DNA from: Osedax fenrisi
Taxonomy: Eukaryota; Annelida; Polychaeta; Sabellida; Siboglinidae
Length of the DNA stretch: 64,000 bases
NCBI GenBank assembly: GCA_964019155.1
Contig: OZ025244.1
Coordinates: 5,822,419-5,886,418 of the forward strand
Direction of reading: 5' to 3'
Positions 14,330-28,401 of the stretch are shown here, in pieces; within the stretch, counting starts at the first letter, position 1; every line of letters starts with the position of its first letter. The position numbers were made by a program, and so were the translations under genes. The notes beneath the pieces were generated by a model. It was not told the origin of the DNA and did not search any database. It was given only the letters and a program-made list of their open reading frames with translations.

Positions 14330-15241
14330 TCTATACTATAAGAGCGAAGTTGTCTGTGTGTGTGTCTGTGTGTGTAAGTATTAGGATCTCGCGAACGCGA
14401 GATCCGTTTTCCGTAAGGAAAACGTCGGGTGATAAAGTGGGGCAGCGGGGTTTTAATAGATGATTTACTTTTTTGAATATGTATTCACGTGATACCAATA
14501 ATCGTTAAATAGTGTCATTTTTTAGTCGATTTACGTAATCGAAAAATTTAAATTCGACGCAAATTTTTAATAACAAACTTTATCTAGGAGAATTTGATGG
14601 TAAATAATTTCGTAAAAATGAGTTTCTTTAATTTAGAATACATTACGTAGATTTACGAAATCGTACTTCCGGTTTGAATATCTAAATACAAATTGTTGCA
14701 TCGTAATTTATTTACCAGTATTATTGAGAAAAGTTCACGAACGGGTAAAATCGAGTTAATATTAATTATTTCCTATCTACGCCATGTAAACATAAATTAT
14801 TAAACATAGGTGATACGATACGGTGATGTAAAAAATCAAAATCTAGAATAATTATTCGATTTCAATAATTTTAACTTTATTAAATAGATAATTAAAATAG
14901 AATATAATTTTATAAATTGGGACTTCTTATGTTTAATATTCTTCGAGCTACGGCCGAAAAAGTGAAAAATACATGATTTGAGAGTAGTCTATTTGACCGA
15001 CTTCCGGTAATATTTTCATATAAATTATGTATTCATCAGATTAGGAGTATGAAAATACATGTAATAAAATCAGAAAAATCATGAAAATATGAATAATAAG
15101 GTTTCCATCTCTGTTTTATTAATTCGCCAAATGTCATCATATATATGGTCAAAGAAAAAAATATAGATTTATAAAAAAATATTTTTTCTAAAATCTATTC
15201 TATAATTATATATGCATTACATACCGAGTGAGACTATACAA

Positions 15242-15297
<56 letters not shown>

Positions 15298-18200
15298 ATG
15301 TGGTCATTGATATTTTTAGTTATAGTTATTTTCACATTTGTGATTAGGTTGTGTTACGTTTTAATTTTTGTAGGTTTTTTTTAGCTGCATTACTTCTCGA
15401 GTGAACCTATAAAAGTATATTGTCACGGTTGTAGTTAGGTTGGGTTAAGTTTTAATTTGTGTAGGTTTTTTTAGCTGAATTACTTCCTGAGTGATTTTAT
15501 AAAAGTAAATTTTCTCTGTTGTGGTTAGGTTGGGTTAAATTTTAATTTTTGTAGGTATTTTTAGCTGCATTAATTCCGAGTTAGCATATAATAGTATATT
15601 TTCACTGTTGTGGTTAAGTTGGGTTAAATTTTAATTTTTGTATGTTTTATTTAGATGTATTACTTCCCATGTGAGCCTATAAAAGTATATTGTCACGGTT
15701 GTGGTTAGGTTGGGTTAAGTTTTAATTGTGTAGGTTTTTTTAGCTGCATTACTTCCCGAGTGAACCTATACAAGTATATTGTCACGGTTGTGGTTAGGTT
15801 GGGTTAAGTTTTAATTTGTGGAGGTTTTTTTTAGCTTCATTACTTCCCGAGTGAACCTTTTAAAGCATATTTATTTATATTGTTATTTTCACAGTTGTGG
15901 TTAGGTTGGGTTAATTTTTAATTTTTGGATGTTTTTTTAGCTGCATTACTTCTCGAGTGAGCCTATAAAATCATATTTATTTATATTGTTATTTTCACAG
16001 TTGTGGTTAGGTTGGGTTAAGTTTACATTTTTGTAGGTTTTTTTTAGCTGCATTACTTCCCGAGTGAACCTATAAAAGCATATTTATTTATATTGTTATT
16101 TTCACAGTTGTGGTTAGGTTGGGTTAAGTTTTAATTTGTGTAGGTTTTTTTTAGCTTCATTACTTCCCGAGTGAACCTATTAAATCATATTTATTTATAT
16201 TGTTATTTTCACAGTTCTGGTTAGGTTGGGTTAAGTTTTAATTTTTGGATGTTTTTTTAGCTGCATTACTTCTCGAGTGAGCCTATAAAATCATATTTAT
16301 TTATATTGTTATTTTCACAGTTGTGGTTAAGTTGGGTTAAGTTTACATTTTTGTAGGTATTTTTTAGCTGCATTACTACCTGAGTTTGCCTATAAAAGTA
16401 TACTTTCACTGATGTGGTTAGATTGGATTAAGTTTTAATTTGTGTAGGTTTTTTTTAGCTGCAATACTTCCAGAGTGAGCCTATATAAGCATTTTTATTT
16501 ATATTGTTATTTTCACAGTTGTGGTTAGGTTGGGTTAAGTTATAATTTGTGTAGGTTTTTTTAGCTGCATTACTTACCGAGTGAGCCTATAAAAGCATTT
16601 TTATTTATATTGTTATTTTCACAGTTGTGGTTAGGTTGGGTTAATTTTTAATTTGTGTAGGTTTTTTTAGCTGCATTACTTACCGAGTGAGCCTATAAAA
16701 GCATATTGATATATTTGTTTGTGTGGTCATTGATATTTGGAGTATTAGTTATTTTCACAGTTGTGGTTAGGTTGGGTTAAGATTTAATTTGTGTAGGTTT
16801 TTTTAAGCTGCATTACTTCTTAAGTGAGCCTATAAAAGTATATTGCCACGGTTGTGGTTAGGTTGGGTTAATTTTTAATTTTTGGAGGTTTTTTTTAGCT
16901 GCATTACTTCCCGAGTGAGACTATAAAAGTATATGTTCACTGTTGTGGTTAGGATGGGTTAAGTTTTAATTTTGGTGGTTTTTTTTAGCTGCATTACTTC
17001 CCGAGTGAACCTATACAAGGATATTTTCACAGTTGTGGTTAGGTTGAGTTAAGTTTTAATTTGTATAGGTTTTTTTTAGCTGCATTACTTCCCGAGTAAA
17101 AGCATATTTATTTATATTGTTATTTTTACAGTTGTGGTTAGGTTGAGTTAAGTATTACTTTTTGTAGGTTTTTTAATCTGCATTACTTCCCGAATGAGCC
17201 TATCAAAGCATATTTATTTATATTGTTATTTTCACAGTTGTGGTTAGGTTGGGTTAAGTTTTAATTTTTGTAGGTATTTTTTAGGTGCATTACTTCCCGA
17301 TTGAACCTATAATAGCATATTTATTTATATTTTTATTTTCACAGTTGTGGTTAGGTTGTGTTAAATTTCAATTTTGGTTGGTTTTTTTAAGCTTCATTAC
17401 TTCCCGAGTGAACCTATCAAAGCATATTAATTTATATTGTTATTTTCACAGTTGTGGTTAGGTTGGGTTAAGTTTTAATATTGGTGGTTTTTTTAACTGC
17501 ATCACTTCCCGAGTGAGCCTTTAAAAGCACATTTATTTATATTGTTATTTTCACAGTTGTGGTTAAGTTGGGTTAAGTTTTAATTTGTGTAGGTTTTTTT
17601 TAGCTGCATTACTTCCCGAATTAGCATATAAAAGTATATTTTCACTGTTGTGGTTAGGTTGGGTTAAGTTTTAATATTGGTCGATTTTTTTAGCTGCATA
17701 ACTTCCCGAGTGAACCTATCAAAGCATATTTATTTATATTGTTATTTTCACAGTTGTGGTTAGATTGGATTAAGTTTTAATTTTTGTAGGTATTTTTTAG
17801 ATGCATTAGTTCCCGAGTGAACCTTATTTTCATTGTTGTGGTTAGAATGGATTAAGTTTTAATATTTGTGGTTTTTTAGCTGCATTACTTACCGAGTGAG
17901 CCTATAAAAGCATTTTTATTTATATTGTTATTTTCACAGTTGTGGTTAGGTTGGGTTAATTTTTAATTTGTATACATTTTTATAATTATATATGAATTAC
18001 ATACCGAGTGAGCCTAAACAAGCATATATATATATGTGTGTATGTGGTCATTGATATTTTTAGTTATAGTTATTTTCACAGTTGTAGTTAGGTTGGGTTA
18101 CATTTTAATTTGTGTAGGTTTTTTTTAGCTGCATTACTTCCCGAGTGAGACTATAAAAGTATATGTTCACTGTTGTGATTAGGCTGGGTTAAGTTTTAAT

Positions 18201-18528
18201 TTGTGGAGGTTTTTTTTAGCTGCATTACTTCCCGAGTGAGCCTATACAAGGATATTGATATATGTATGTTGTATGGTTATTGATATTGTGAGTGTTAGTT
18301 ATTTTCACAGTTGTGGTTAGGTTGTGTTAAGTTTTAATTTTTGGAGGTTTTTTTTAGCTGCATTACTTCCCGAGTGAGCCTATAAAAGTATATTGTCACG
18401 GTTGTGGTTAGGTTGGATTAAGTTTTAATTTACCTATATAAACATATTAATAAAAATTCCCAAGTACATTACATCACTAAGTGAACGTTACGCGCGATCA
18501 CGGGCGAAGCCGGGCCCCGACCGCCTAG
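14330..18528 (+). mobile_element. Helitron-like unit U4 (4.2 kb, complete)
   Basis: It starts TCTATACTATAAGAGCG. Hairpins lie at 14384-14405 and 14406-14423; the unique module runs to about 15225 and leads into a (TA)n tract at about 15245-15290 before the monomers resume. The monomers are the most diverged in the array, with many single-base differences, so this unit may be older or less homogenised. It ends CTAG at 18525-18528, with U5 starting at the next base. Confidence 0.83.
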
Positions 18529-21500
18529 TCTATACTATATTAGCGAAAATGTCTGTCTGTGTGTGTGTAAGTATTAGGATCTCGCGAACGCGAGATCCGT
18601 TTTCCGTAAGGAAAACCGCAGGTGATAAAGTGGGGCAGCGGGGTTTTAATAGATGATTTACTTTTTTGAATATGTATTCACGTGATACCAATAATCGTTA
18701 AATAGTGTCATTTTTTAGTCGATTTACGTAATCGAAAAATTTAAATTCGACGCAAATTTTTAATAACAAACTTTATCGTGAATAATTTGATGGTAAATAA
18801 TTTCGTAAAAATGAGTTTCTTTAATTTAGAATACATTACGTAGATTTACGAAATCGTACTTCCGGTTTGAATATCTAAATACAAATTGGTACATCGTAAT
18901 TTATTTACCCGTATTATTGAGGTGAAATTCAAGAATATGTAAAATCGAGTTAATATTAATTATTTCATATCTACGCCATGTAAACATAAATTATTAAACA
19001 TAGGTGATACAATCTTAATATATAATTAGGTGAGTTAAAAAATCAAAATCTATAATAATTATTCGATTTCAATAATTTTAACTTTATTAAATATATAATT
19101 AAAATAGAATATACTTTGATAAATTGTGACTTCTTATGTTTAATATTCTTCGAGCTACGGCCGAAAAAGTGAAAAATACAGGATTTTAGAATAGTCTATT
19201 TGACCGACTTCCGGTAATATTTTCGTATAAATTATGGATTCATCAGATTAGGAGTACGAAAATACATGTAATAAAATGAGAAAAATCATGAAAATATGAA
19301 TAATAGGGTTTCCATCTCTGTTTTAATATTTCGCCAAATGTCATCATATATATGGTCAAAGAATAAAAATATAGATTTATAAAACAATATTTGATCTAAA
19401 ATCTATTCTAAAATCTATTCACAGTTGTGGTTAGGTTGGGTTAAGTTTTAATTTGTGGAGGTTTTTTTTAGCTGCATTACTTCCCGAGTGAGCTTATAAA
19501 AGTATATTTTAACTGTTGTGGTTAGGTTGGGTTAATTTTTAATTTTTGGAGGTTTTTTTTAGCTGCATTACTTCCCGAGTGAGCCTATAAAAGCATATTT
19601 ATTTATATTGTTATTTTCACAGTTGTGGTTAGGTTGAGTTAAGTATTACTTTTTGTAGGTTTTTTAATCTGCATTACTTCCCGAATGAGCCTATAAAAGT
19701 ATATTTCCACGGTTGTGTTAGGTTGGGTTAAGTTTAAATGTGTGTTAGTTATTTTTAGCTGCATTACTTCCCGAGTGAACCTATACAAGGATATTTTCAC
19801 AGTTGTGGTTAGGTTGAGTTAAGTTTTAATTTGTGTAGGTTTTTTTTAACTGCATTACTTCCCGAGTGAGCCTATAAAAGCATATTTATTTATATTGTTA
19901 TTTTTACAGTTGTGGTTAGGTTGAGTTAAGTATTACTTTTTGTAGGTTTTTTAATCTGCATTACTTCCCGAATGAGCCTATAAAAGTATATTTCCACGGT
20001 TGTGTTAGGTTGGGTTAAGTTTAAATGTGTGTTAGTTATTTTTAGCTGCATTACTTCCCGAGTGAGCATATACAAGCATATTTTCTAAGTTGTAGTTAGG
20101 TTGGGTTAAGTTTTAATTTGGGTAGGTTTTTTTTAGCTACATTACTTCCCGAGTGATCCTATACAAGGATATTTACACAGTTGTGGTTAGATTGGATTAA
20201 GTTTTAATTTGTGGATGTTTTTTTAGCTGCATTACTTCCCGAGTGAGCCTATAAAAGTATATTTTCACTGTTGTGGTTAGGTTGGGTTAAGTTTTAATTT
20301 TGGTGGTTTTTTTTAGCTGCATTACTTCCCGAGTGAGTATATACAAGTATATTTTCACGGTTGTGATTAGGTTGGGTTAAGTTTTAATTTGTGGAGGTTT
20401 TTTTTAGCTGCATTACTTCCCATGTGAGCCTATAAAAGTATATTTTCACAGTTGTGGTTAGGTTGGATTAAGTTTTAATATTGGTGTTTTTTTTAGCTGC
20501 ATTACTTCCCGAGTGAGCATATACAAGCATATTTTCTAAGTTGTAGTTAGGTTGGGTTAAGTTTTAATTTGGGTAGGTTTTTTTTAGCTACATTACTTCC
20601 CGAGTGATCCTATACAAGGATATTTACACAGTTGTGGTTAGATTGGATTAAGTTTTAATTTGTGGATGTTTTTTTAGCTGCATTACTTCCCGAGTGAGCC
20701 TATAAAAGTATATTTTCACTGTTGTGGTTAGGTTGGGTTAAGTTTTAATTTTGGTGGTTTTTTTTAGCTGCATTACTTCCCGAGTGAGTATATACAAGTA
20801 TATTTTCACGGTTGTGATTAGGTTGGGTTAAGTTTTAATTTGTGGAGGTTTTTTTTAGCTGCATTACTTCCCATGTGAGCCTATAAAAGTATATTTTCAC
20901 AGTTGTGGTTAGGTTGGATTAAGTTTTAATATTGGTGTTTTTTTTAGCTGCATTACTTCCCGAGTGAGACTATAAAAGTATATTGTCACTGTTGTGGTTA
21001 GGTTGGGTTAAGTTTTAATTTGTGTAGGTTTTTTTTAGCTTCATTACTTCCCGAGTGAGCTTATACAAGGATATTTTCACAGTTGTGGTTAGGTTGGGTT
21101 AAGTTTTAATTTTTGTAGTTTTTTTTAGCAACATTACTTCCTGAGTGAGTCTATACAAGCATAGTATTTATATTGTTATTTTCACAGTTGTGGTTAGGTT
21201 GGGTTAATTTTTAATTTTGGTAGGTTTTTTTTAGCTGCATTACTTCCCGAGTGAACCTATAAAAGCATATTTATTTATATTGTTATTTTCACAGTTGTGG
21301 TTAGATTGGATTAAGTTTTAATATTGGTGTTTTTTTTAGCTGCATCACTTCCCGAGTGAGCCTATACAAGTATATTGATATATGTCTTTGTGTGGTCATT
21401 GCTTTTAGAGTATTAGTAATTTTTCACAGTTGTGGTTATGTTGGGTTAAGTTTTAATTTTTGTAGTTTTTGTTAGCAACATTACTTCCTGAGTGAGTCTA

Positions 21501-24500
21501 TACAAGCATAGTATTTATATTTTTATTTTCACAGTTGTGGTTAGGTTGGGTTAATTTTTAATTTTGGTAGGTTTTTTTTTGCTGCATTACTTCCCGAGTG
21601 AACCTATAAAAGCATATTTATTTATATTGTTATTTTCAAAGTTGTGGTTAGGTTGGGTTAATTTTTAATTTTGGTAGTTTTTTTTTAGCTTCATTACTTC
21701 CCGAATGAACCTATAAAAGCCTATTTATTTATATTGTTATTTTCACAGTTGTGGTTAGGTTAGGTTAAGTTTTAATTTTGGTAGGTTTTTTTTAGCTGCA
21801 TTACTTCCCGAGTGAACCTATAAAAGCATATTTATTTATATTGTTATTTTCACAGTTGTGGTTAGGTTGGGTTAAGTTTTAATTTTGGTAGGTTTTTTTT
21901 GGCTGCATTACATCCCGAGTGAACCTATAAAAGCATATTTATTTATATTGTTATTTTCACTATTGTTGTTAGATTGGATTAAGTTTTAATATTGGTGGTA
22001 TTTTTAGCTTCATTACTTCCCGAGTTAACCTATAAAAGCATATTTATTTATATTGTTATTTTCACAGTTGTGGTTAGGTTGGGTTCAGTTTTAATATTGG
22101 TAGGTTTTTTTTAGATGCATTACTTCCCGAGTGAACCTATAAAAGCATATTTATTTATATAGTTATTTTCACAGTTGTGGTTAGGTTGGGTTAAGTTTTA
22201 ATTTTGGTAGCTTTTTTTAGCTGCATTACTTCCCGAGTGAACCTATACAATTATGTTTTTACAGTTGTGGTTAGGTTGGGTTAAGTTTTAATTTATGGAG
22301 GTTTTTTTTAGCTACATTACTTCCCATGTGAGCCTATACAATTATATTTGCACAGTTGTGGTTAGGTTTGGTTAAGATTTAATTTGTGTAGGTTTTTTTT
22401 AGCTGCATTACTTCCCGAGTGAGCCTATAAAAGCATATTTATGTATATTGTTATTTTCACAGTTGTGGGTTAGGTTGGGTTAAGTTTTAATTTTGGTGGT
22501 TTTTTTTAGCTGCATTACTTCCCGAGTATGTATATACAAGTATATTTTCACGGTTGTGGTTAGGTTGGGTTAAGTTTTAATTTTGGTGGTTTTTTTTAGC
22601 TGCATTACTTCCCGAGTGAGCCTATAAAAGCATATTAATTTATATTGTTATTTTAACAGTTGTGGTTAGGTTGGATTAGGTTTTAATTTCTGTAGGTTTT
22701 TTTAGCCGCATTACTTCCCGAGTGAGCCTATAAAAGTATATTGTCACGGTTGTGGTTAGGTTGGGTTAAGTTTTAATTTTTGAAGGTTTTTTTTAGCTGC
22801 ATTACTTCCCGAGTGAGCCTATAAAAGTATATTTTCACTGTTGTGGTTAGGTTGGGTTAAGTTTTAATATTGGTAGGTTTTTTTTAGCTGCATTACTTCC
22901 CGAGTGATCCTATAAAAGTATATTGTCACTGTTGTGGTTAGGTTGGGTTAAGTTTTAATTTGTGGAGGTTTTTTAGCTGCATTACTTCCCGAGTGAGCAT
23001 ATACAAGCATATTTTCTAAGTTGTAGTTAGGTTGGGTTAAGTTTTAATTTGGGTAGTTTTTTTTAGCTGCATTACTTCCCGAGTGAGCATATACAAGCAT
23101 ATTTTCTAAGTTGTAGTTAGGTTGGGTTAAGTTTTAATTTGGGTAGGTTTTTTTTAGCTACATTACTTCCCGAGTGATCCTATACAAGGATATTTACACA
23201 GTTGTGGTTAGATTGGATTAAGTTTTAATTTGTGGATGTTTTTTTAGCTGCATTACTTCCCGAGTGAGCCTATAAAAGTATATTTTCACTGTTGTGGTTA
23301 GGTTGGGTTAAGTTTTAATTTTGGTGGTTTTTTTTAGCTGCATTACTTCCCGAGTGAGTATATACAAGTATATTTTCACGGTTGTGATTAGGTTGGGTTA
23401 AGTTTTAATTTGTGGAGGTTTTTTTTAGCTGCATTACTTCCCATGTGAGCCTATAAAAGTATATTTTCACAGTTGTGGTTAGGTTGGATTAAGTTTTAAT
23501 ATTGGTGTTTTTTTTAGCTGCATTACTTCCCGAGTGAGCATATACAAGCATATTTTCTAAGTTGTAGTTAGGTTGGGTTAAGTTTTAATTTGGGTAGGTT
23601 TTTTTTAGCTACATTACTTCCCGAGTGATCCTATACAAGGATATTTACACAGTTGTGGTTAGATTGGATTAAGTTTTAATTTGTGGATGTTTTTTTAGCT
23701 GCATTACTTCCCGAGTGAGCCTATAAAAGTATATTTTCACTGTTGTGGTTAGGTTGGGTTAAGTTTTAATTTTGGTGGTTTTTTTTAGCTGCATTACTTC
23801 CCGAGTGAGTATATACAAGTATATTTTCACGGTTGTGATTAGGTTGGGTTAAGTTTTAATTTGTGGAGTTTTTTTTAGCTGCATTACTTCCCATGTGAGC
23901 CTATAAAAGTATATTTTCACAGTTGTGGTTAGGTTGGATTAAGTTTTAATATTGGTGTTTTTTTTAGCTGCATTACTTCCCGAGTGAGACTATAAAAGTA
24001 TATTGTCACTGTTGTGGTTAGGTTGGGTTAAGTTTTAATTTGTGTAGGTTTTTTTTAGCTTCATTACTTCCCGAGTGAGCTTATACAAGGATATTTTCAC
24101 AGTTGTGGTTAGGTTGGGTTAAGTTTTAATTTTTGTAGTTTTTTTTAGCAACATTACTTCCTGAGTGAGTCTATACAAGCATAGTATTTATATTGTTATT
24201 TTCACAGTTGTGGTTAGGTTGGGTTAATTTTTAATTTTGGTAGGTTTTTTTTAGCTGCATTACTTCCCGAGTGAACCTATAAAAGCATATTTATTTATAT
24301 TGTTATTTTCACAGTTGTGGTTAGATTGGATTAAGTTTTAATATTGGTGTTTTTTTTAGCTGCATCACTTCCCGAGTGAGCCTATACAAGTATATTGATA
24401 TATGTCTTTGTGTGGTCATTGCTTTTAGAGTATTAGTAATTTTTCACAGTTGTGGTTATGTTGGGTTAAGTTTTAATTTTTGTAGTTTTTTTTAGCAACA

Positions 24501-25929
24501 TTACTTCCTGAGTGAGTCTATACAAGCATAGTATTTATATTTTTATTTTCACAGTTGTGGTTAGGTTGGGTTAATTTTTAATTTTGGTAGGTTTTTTTTT
24601 GCTGCATTACTTCCCGAGTGAACCTATAAAAGCATATTTATTTATATTGTTATTTTCAAAGTTGTGGTTAGGTTGGGTTAATTTTTAATTTTGGTAGTTT
24701 TTTTTTAGCTTCATTACTTCCCGAATGAACCTATAAAAGCCTATTTATTTATATTGTTATTTTCACAGTTGTGGTTAGGTTAGGTTAAGTTTTAATTTTG
24801 GTAGGTTTTTTTAGCTGCATTACTTCCCGAGTGAACCTATAAAAGCATATTTATTTATATTGTTATTTTCACAGTTGTGGTTAGGTTGGGTTAATTTTTA
24901 ATTTGTGTAGGTTTTTTTTAGCTGCATTACTTCCCGAGTGAACCTATAAAAGCATATTCATTTATATTGTTATTTTCACAGTTGTGGTTAGATTGGATTA
25001 AGTTTTAATATTGGTGGTTTTTTTTAGCTGCATTAATTCCCGAGTGAGCCTATAAAAGCATATTTATTTATATTGTTATTTTCACAGTTGTGATTAGATT
25101 GGGTTAGGTTTTAATTTTCTTAGGTTTTTTTTAGCTCCATTACTTCCCGAGTGAGACTATAAAAGTATATTTTCACTATTGTGGTAGGTTGGGTTAAGTT
25201 TTAATTTGTGTAGGTTTTTTTTAACTGCATTACTTCCCGAGTGAGCCTATATAAGTATATTTTCACAGTTGTGGTTAGATTGGATTAAGTTTTAATATTG
25301 GTGTTTTTTTTAGCTGCATCACTTCCCGAGTGAGCCTATACAAGTATATTGATATATGTCTTTGTGTGGTCATTGCTTTTAGAGTATTAGTAATTTTTCA
25401 CAGTTGTGGTTAGGTTGGGTTAAGTTTTAATTGTTGTAGTTTTTTTTAGCAACATTACTTCCTGAGTGAGTCTATACAAGCTTAGTATTTATATTGTTAT
25501 TTTCACAGTTGTGGTTAGGTTGGGTTAATTTTTAATTTTGGTAGGTTTTTTTAGCTACTTTACTTCCCGAGTGAACCTATAAAAGCATATTTATTTATAT
25601 TGTTATTTTCACAGGTATGGTTAGGTTGGGTTAAGTTTTAATTTGTGTAGGTTTTTTTAGCTGCATTTCTTCCCGAGTGAACCTATAAAAGCATATTTAT
25701 TTATATTTTTATTTTCATTTTTGTGGTTAGGTTGGGTTAAGTTTTAATTTGTGTAGGTTTTTTTAGATGCATTACTTCCCGAGTGAACCTATATATGTAT
25801 ATTTTAACTATTGTTGGCTTAAGTTTTAATTTACCTATATAAACATATTAATACAAATTCCCAAGTACATTACATCATCAAGTGAACGTTACGCGCGATC
25901 ACGGGCGAAGCCGGGCCCCGACCGCCTAG
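18529..25929 (+). mobile_element. Helitron-like unit U5 (7.4 kb, complete)
   Basis: It starts TCTATACTATATTAGCG, with hairpins at 18577-18598 and 18599-18616. The 5' 1.46 kb (18529 to about 19990) matches the start of U7. From about 20041 to the end it matches U1 from about 3226, except for about 320 bp (near 24820-25140, roughly three monomers) that U1 lacks. It therefore looks like a join of two sources. It ends CTAG at 25926-25929. Confidence 0.85.
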
Positions 25930-28401
25930 TCTATACTATATTAGCGAAAATGTCTGTCTGTGTGTGTGTAAGTATTAGGATCTCGCGAACGCGAGATCCG
26001 TTTTCCGTAAGGAAAACCGCAGGTGATAAAGTGGGGCAGCGGGGTTTTAATAGATGATTTACTTTTTTGAATATGTATTCACGTGATACCAATAATCGTT
26101 AAATAGTGTCATTTTTTAGTCGATTTACGTAATCGAAAAATTTAAATTCGACGCAAATTTTTAATAACAAACTTTATCGTGAATAATTTGATGGTAAATA
26201 ATTTCGTAAAAATGAGTTTCTTTAATTTAGAATACATTACGTAGATTTACGAAATCGTACTTCCGGTTTGAATATCTAAATACAAATTGGTACATCGTAA
26301 TTTATTTACCCGTATTATTGAGGTGAAATTCAAGAATATGTAAAATCGAGTTAATATTAATTATTTCCTATCTACGCCATGTAAACATAAATTATTAAAC
26401 ATAGGTGATACAATCTTAATATATAATTAGGTGAGTTAAAAAATCAAAATCTATAATAATTATTCGATTTCAATAATTTTAACTTTATTAAATATATAAT
26501 TAAAATAGAATATACTTTGATAAATTGTGACTTCTTATGTTTAATATTCTTCGAGCTACAGCCGAAAAAGTGAAAAATACAGGATTTTAGAATAGTCTAT
26601 TTGACCGACTTCCGGTAATATTTTCGTATAAATTATGGATTCATCAGATTAGGAGTACGAAAATACATGTAATAAAATGAGAAAAATCATGAAAATATGA
26701 ATAATAGGGTTTCCATCTCTGTTTTAATATTTCGCCAAATGTCATCATATATATGGTCAAAGAATAAAAATATAGATTTATAAAACAATATTTGATCTAA
26801 AATCTATTCTAAAATCTATTCACAGTTGTGGTTAGGTTGGGTTAAGTTTTAATTTGTGGAGGTTTTTTTTAGCTGCATTACTTCCCGAGTGAGCTTATAA
26901 AAGTATATTTTAACTGTTGTGGTTAGGTTGGGTTAATTTTTAATTTTTGGAGGTTTTTTTTAGCTGCATTACTTCCCAATTGAGTCTATAAAATATTTTT
27001 TCTAAAATATATTCTATAATTATATATGAATTACTTCCAGAGTGAGCCTACAAGTATATTTTCACTGTTGTGGTTAGGTTGGGTTAAGTTTTAATTTGTG
27101 GAGGTTTTTTTTAGCTGCATTACTTCCTGAGTGAACCTATAAAAGCATATTTATTTATATTGTTATTTTCACAGTTGTGGTTAGGTTGGATTAAGTTTTA
27201 ATATTTGTGGTTTTTTTTAGTTGCATTACTTCCCGAGTGAGCCTATAAAAGTATATTTTTACTGTTGAGGTTAGGTTGGGTTAAGTTTTAATTTGTGGAG
27301 GTTTTTTTTAGATGCATTACTTCTCATGTGAGCCTATACAAGTATATTTTCACTGTTGGGGATAGGTTGGGTTAAGTTTTAATTTTTATAGGTTTTTTTA
27401 AATGCATTACTTCCCGAGTGAGCCTATACAATTATATTTTCACAGTTGTGGTTAGGTTGGGTTAAGTTTTAATTTGTGGAGGTTTTTTTTAGCTGCATTA
27501 CTTCCAGAGTGAGCTTATAAAAGTATATTAATTTATATTGTTATTTTCACAGTTGTGGTTAGGTTGGGTTAAGTTTTAATTTGTGTAGTTTTTTTTTAGC
27601 TGCATTACTTCCCGAGTGAGCATATACAAGCATATTTTCTAAGTTGTAGTTAGGTTGGGTTAAGTTTTAATTTGGGTAGGTTTTTTTTAGCTACATTACT
27701 TCCCGAGTGAGCCTATACAAGGATATTTACACAGTTGTGGTTAGATTGGATTAAGTTTTAATATTGGTGGTTTTTTTTAGATGCATTACTTCCCGAGTGA
27801 ACCAATATAAGCATAATGATATATGTATGTATATGTATGTATGTTAAATTATATTTTGAGTATTATTTTAACAGTTTAGTTCAGGTTGGGTTAAGTTTTA
27901 ATTTGTGTAGGTTTATTTTAGCTGCATTACTTCCCGAGTAAGCCTATACAAGTATATTCATTTATATTGTTATTTTCACAGTTGTGGTTAGATTGGATTA
28001 AGTTTTAATTTGTGTAGGTTTTTTTAGCTGCATTACTTCCCGAGTGAGCCTATACAAGGATATTTTCACAGTTGTGGTTAGGTTTGGTTAAGTTTTAATT
28101 TGTGTAGGTTTTTTTTATCTGCATTACTTCCCGAGTTAGCTAATAAAAGTATATTTTTACTGTTGTGGTTAGGTTATGTTAAGTTTTAATTTGTGTAGGT
28201 TTTTTTTAGCTGAATTACTTCCCGAGTGAGACTATACAAGGATATTTGCACAGTTGTGGTTAGATTGGATTAAGTTTTAATATTGGTGGTTTTTTTTAGC
28301 TGCATCACTTCCCGAGTACATTACATCACCTCCCGAGTATATTACATCAACAATTGAACGTTACGCGCTATCACGGGCGAAGCCGGGCCCCGGCCGCCTA
28401 G
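25930..28401 (+). mobile_element. Helitron-like unit U6 (2.5 kb, near-copy of U2)
   Basis: Same 5' end type as U2 (TCTATACTATATTAGCG), hairpins at 25978-25999 and 26000-26017, unique module to about 26820, monomers to about 28320. It differs from U2 by scattered single bases and by keeping the full CTAG at 28398-28401. It shares with U2 the marker CTACAGCCG in the module, where U5 and U7 read CTACGGCCG. Confidence 0.85.
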
